Assembly (NCBI GenBank): GCA_036250195.1
Contig: JAVHZZ010000003.1
Location: 344,387,375-344,451,374 of the forward strand
Origin: Mixophyes australis
Taxonomy: Eukaryota > Chordata > Amphibia > Anura > Limnodynastidae
Direction: 5' to 3'
Length of the DNA: 64,000 nucleotides
This document shows positions 60,409-64,000 of the stretch, piece by piece. The translations under genes and the position numbers were made by a program. The first letter of the stretch is position 1. Every line of letters starts with the position of its first letter. The notes under the pieces are model-generated. The model made no database searches. It was not told the origin of the DNA and saw nothing but the letters and a program-made list of their open reading frames with translations.

Positions 60409-61540
60409 TGCTGAACTGACTGAGGACTATGAATTCTTGTGTCAACCTAGAACACTCCAATGCAAGCCAGCGCCAGATGCGTTTAACCCTTGTGAGGACA
60501 TCATGGGATATGACTTTCTTCGAGTGCTGATCTGGTTTATTAGTATACTAGCTATTGCAGGGAATGCTGTGGTTCTGTTAGTCCTGCTGACAAGTCACTA
60601 CAAACTCACTGTTCCTCGATTCCTAATGTGCAATCTGTCCTTTGCAGATTTCTGTATGGGCATTTATTTATTGCTAATTGCATCAGTCGACTCCAAGACT
60701 AAAAGTCAGTATTATAACCACGCTATTGATTGGCAAACAGGCAGTGGCTGCAGCGCAGCTGGTTTTTTCACTGTATTTGCAAGTGAGCTCTCTGTCTACA
60801 CGTTGACTATAATTACCCTAGAGCGATGGCACACAATAACCTACGCAATGCAAGTTGACAGAAAGCTCCGGCTAAGACACGCAATTCTGATTATGCTGGG
60901 AGGCTGGATATTTTCTCTTCTAATTGCACTTCTGCCACTTGTTGGAGTTAGCAATTACATTAAAGTCAGCATATGCCTACCGATGGACATAGAAACACCC
61001 CTTTCTCAAGCATATATAATCATCATCTTGGTGCTCAATGTTCTAGCCTTTATTATTATATGTGCCTGTTATATTAAAATTTACATAGCTGTCCAAAATC
61101 CAGAACTCACACCAACTAACAAAGATACAAAAATAGCCAAGAAAATGGCAGTGCTCATCTTCACTGACTTTACATGTATGGCGCCTATATCATTCTTTGC
61201 CATTTCAGCAGCCTTTAAAGTTCCTCTCATCACAGTGACCAATTCAAAAATATTGCTGGTTTTGTTCTATCCTGTGAACTCCTGTGCAAATCCATTTCTA
61301 TATGCAATTTTTACCAAAGCATTTCGAAGGGATTTCTTTCTGCTTATGAGCAAATTTGGTTGTTGCAAGCTTCAGGCAGAACTATACAGAGTGAACAACT
61401 TTACCACCTACACCTCCAACTGCAAAACAGACAGCTTATACACTGGACCAAAATCGAGCACACGGGGTGATCTGCATCTTGCAACATTTGCCTGCCAGTA
61501 TTTGAGTGTAAATGACAAACCAACATGCATAGACAGTTAA
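60409..61540 (+). CDS. LHCGR: LHCGR exon 11 (hinge end, seven-helix domain, C-tail)
   Basis: Terminal coding exon: acceptor TTTTCCAG ends at 60408, first full codon at 60410, stop TAA at 61538-61540, 376 residues. Residues 6-8 (DYE) hold the sulphated hinge tyrosine, followed by Cys11, Cys18 and the [10 protein letters not shown] segment (25-34), which works as a tethered activator before helix 1. Helices lie at about 36-60, 70-92, 114-138, 158-180, 200-224, 244-268 and 279-302. Key sites: Cys114 and Cys189 (extracellular disulphide), ERW at 138-140 (the DRY equivalent), Asp253 in FTDFTCMAP at the base of helix 6, NPFLY at 294-298, and Cys318-Cys319 for palmitoylation. The product is a plasma-membrane Gs-coupled receptor for [22 protein letters not shown] and PLITVTNSK favour LHCGR over FSHR and TSHR. 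The hinge start is about eight residues shorter than in mammals, and the C-tail (ending TCIDS) is poorly conserved. An upstream ATG in the intron (60389) is not a start. Confidence 0.98.
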
Positions 61541-61775
61541 TTCTCCTACTCATTTAGATACTTATTTAAATTCCAAAATCCCTTGGAAGGAGTCTTTGTA
61601 AATATGTAAATCTATTTATGTATGTATGTATGAGGTTGAAAATGGCCATTTTAACTGTTGTAAACCTGTATTTTTGTATTAAATCTTTTTAAAGGAACAT
61701 ACAACTAGTAACTGGTAATAGAATCTGTGCTGTGACTAAAGGTTTGCCAATAAAAACACAAAATCATGGCGTTTT
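61541..61775 (+). other. LHCGR: LHCGR 3' UTR with poly(A) signals
   Basis: After the stop there is an ATTAAA at 61678-61683 and an AATAAA at 61749-61754. The second is canonical. The exact cleavage site is unknown and more distal signals may exist. Confidence 0.6.
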
Positions 61776-62218
61776 ACGATATTCTGATAAACAATGCATT
61801 TTACATTGGCATATATCACCACCTTCTTTTCAGTTGTAACTAGAAGACATCTTTAACAGTTCCCGTCTATGGCAGGTTAAATAATTTCACTCATTCTACT
61901 GAAATGATTAAATCTATGTTTTTATGTATTTGGATGGCTGGCTATCTCTTAAAGTCTGTTATAAGTCTAGCATAATGCTGTCAATCAACTTTTATATAGA
62001 TGGGATATGCATAGGTTGGGGTCATGCAGCTCTATAGAGAGGACAGGATAAAGGAAGAAGGGACTTTTTCACACAGTATTTTGGCAAGATTAAGTATGTG
62101 AATGGTCCCTATTTAACACACTGAGTGCACTATCAGTTACCACAGACCCATGGCTCAGGAAATGGTGTGGGAACCCTGGGGGATAGAGTGGAGGACGGTG
62201 TGCTAGTGTTTTATGGTA

Positions 62219-63070
62219 GGGCACATGCTGGTATAATGAAGGCAAATGCTGATATATTGAGATGTGCAGACCGATATATTTAGGAGATGCAGACTAGTGT
62301 AGTCTGGAGTAAATTCTGGTATATTGAGGGTTGCAGAATGGCATTGAGGTAAAAAGGTTGATATATTGAGGGCTGTAAGCTGGAATGAGGGGGGATACAC
62401 ATCGGTTTAATGATAAGGCTTAGGATGGTATATTGGTCATAGGCTAGCATGACACGGAGGTCAAAGCCGCTAAAGTGATGAGACAATGGCTGGTGTAATA
62501 CTGGGTACAGACTAATACAACATGTTAAAGGGCATTCTGGTAACATGATGGGGGTGCTAGCTGCTGTAATAAGGATGTTGGCTGGTGTGTTTAAGGGAAC
62601 ACAATGAGGTGTAATTATGGGGGCACAGTCAGGAATGACGTGGTGTTGGACACAGTGGGTTATGTGTCTAGCACATACCTGATTAAGTGGTGGGCCCAGG
62701 CTGATTTCATATGCTGTTGGTGTAATATATTGTCAAAGCTGGTATATTGTGTGGAGGCACAGGTTTGTGTAAAGTGATCAGCATAGGTTGGTTTAATGTG
62801 GTGTTGCCAAAGCCTAGAGTGAAGTGATGGGCATTGTCTAATATAATGTGATGGATGCAAGCTGATCTATCGTACTGGACATAAACTGGTATAGCATACT
62901 GGACATAGGTTGGCTTACTGTGGTGTTGGGCACAGGCTGGAATTATGTATTGAGCACACAGTTTAAGAAGATGCCACAGGTTGGTATAATGCATTTGGGA
63001 TAAGCTTATGCAATATATTTTGCACAAGTTACTCGCACAAGCTGGTATAATGTGGTGTTAGTCAAAGATC
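62219..63070. repeat. Degenerate ~31-bp tandem array downstream of LHCGR
   Basis: About 27 diverged units centred on GCACAGGCTGGTATAATGTG followed by GTGTTGG. Clear units are near 62704 (CAGGCTGATTTCATATG), 62882-62950 (three in a row) and 63038. Minus-strand open frames across it (with recurring His/Ser/Tyr patterns) are by-products of the repeat. Confidence 0.8.
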
Positions 63071-63644
63071 AAATTACTTGATACCTCCCAGCAGAACTAT
63101 GGAGGTAGAGAGGAAGATGGCCCGGAAAAGAACCTATAGTCTATGCTGATAGCCCCTGCTTCGGAGTCGTGCCGTCAACTTGAGAGCATGAAGTTTTAGG
63201 TGCTCTCTCCCAGGTAAAAAGAGGAAACCCTTGATTTGTTTTTTGCCTCATCACATAGTACATACGGCACCAGGTAATAAGCACATAATGAAATGCTGCA
63301 GATGGTGACAGGTTTGCTTAAATTAAAGAAGAGATCTTTAGCAGGATACTTATAGATTTACAGCTGGGAAAAGGATACCTCACCTTGCCTATGGACTGGA
63401 ACCATGTAAAACCACTGCACTGACAATACCAGAAGAATCAGTAGCAGCTCTAACAGAAGCACAGGTTGCTAGCACCTGCTAGTGTAAGGAGATCAGTCCC
63501 CAATTGGGTAGTGATTAAACAGGGAGAGTGTCGACCTGGAGCAACTGATGGCTGAAAAAATAAAAAGAGGAATGGAGGGAAAATGTTAGGGGGTGGAGCA
63601 TCAAAAGAAACATACGGGGGTGGGCGTACGGGGGAATTTTATAT

Positions 63645-63746
63645 CTGGAAGCTATCTTTATACACAAAAGATGCTAAATGTCACTCATTTCAAACCTGGA
63701 AGCTATCTTTATACACAATAGATGCTAAATATTACTAATTTCCAGT
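63645..63746. repeat. 51-bp tandem dimer
   Basis: CTGGAAGCTATCTTTATACA starts at 63645 and again at 63696. Both copies continue through GATGCTAAAT with few differences. Confidence 0.9.
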
Positions 63747-64000
63747 GCAAGATTTTTAAGATTTGTAAATATTCCTTTTATGCATTACTGAGCTACTGTA
63801 TACTGTATTTTATTGTATATATACTCACACTAGTCTGATTTAAAATGACACCAAGTGCATTTACACTGTGTTAAGTTTGTGCTTCACATAAAATTAGTCG
63901 TACTGTCCATAAGTTGTGCCAGTGTATGGATCAAGGGTGTTCACATGCAAGTGCAGTAAGAACATGAGTTGCAAGTTAAGCACGCCTCTTTCAGAAGCAT

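Noticed and set aside
62219..63070. CRISPR-like array
   Set aside because: The repeats are degenerate with no constant repeat and unique spacers, and the DNA is vertebrate.

Overview
This is vertebrate genomic DNA, most likely from a frog or another amphibian. The window carries one identifiable host gene, the 3' two-thirds of the luteinizing hormone/choriogonadotropin receptor gene (LHCGR), on the + strand. The call rests on a chain of seven exons whose reading phase (2) and lengths (75, 78, 69, 75, 186, 81 nt, then a large terminal exon) match the family from exon 5 to exon 11. The 81-nt exon 10 separates LHCGR from FSHR and TSHR. The amphibian assignment is an inference from the receptor's divergence from mammals and from the repeat mix: several Tc1 families, L1, chromodomain Ty3/gypsy, Penelope, DIRS-like and hAT/Harbinger-type foldback elements.

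Layout: 1-6.8 kb is a nest of Ty3/gypsy and Tc1 remnants. 6.8-16 kb is intron 4 (exon 4 was not found) with a perfect-TSD foldback element, a decayed L1 and a degenerate ~60-bp tandem array. Exons 5 to 9 lie at 16.0, 19.5, 22.1, 26.6 and 28.8 kb, separated by introns of 2.1-4.5 kb that hold a SINE, hAT-type miniature elements, an LTR fragment, a Tc1 copy and an L1 scrap. Intron 9 is 28.3 kb (29.0-57.3 kb) and is packed with relics: DIRS-like gag, two Penelope-like elements with inverted terminal repeats, an L1, a Tc1 interrupted by an unknown insert, a gypsy RNase H fragment and long microsatellites. Exon 10 is at 57.3 kb. Intron 10 holds a Tc1 with a retroposon inside it. The terminal exon at 60.4-61.5 kb encodes the seven-helix domain and tail, followed by a 3' UTR and poly(A) signals. 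The last 2 kb hold a degenerate ~31-bp array and a 51-bp tandem dimer.

Joined, the exons give leucine-rich repeats (exons 5-8), the start of the hinge (exon 9), the LHCGR-specific hinge segment (exon 10), and the rest of the hinge plus membrane domain (exon 11). The receptor parts look intact in every exon seen, while every transposon reading frame seen is broken. No new gene system was found. The most informative structures are datable nested insertions with clean target-site duplications and the two Penelope relics that share the same inverted-repeat architecture.
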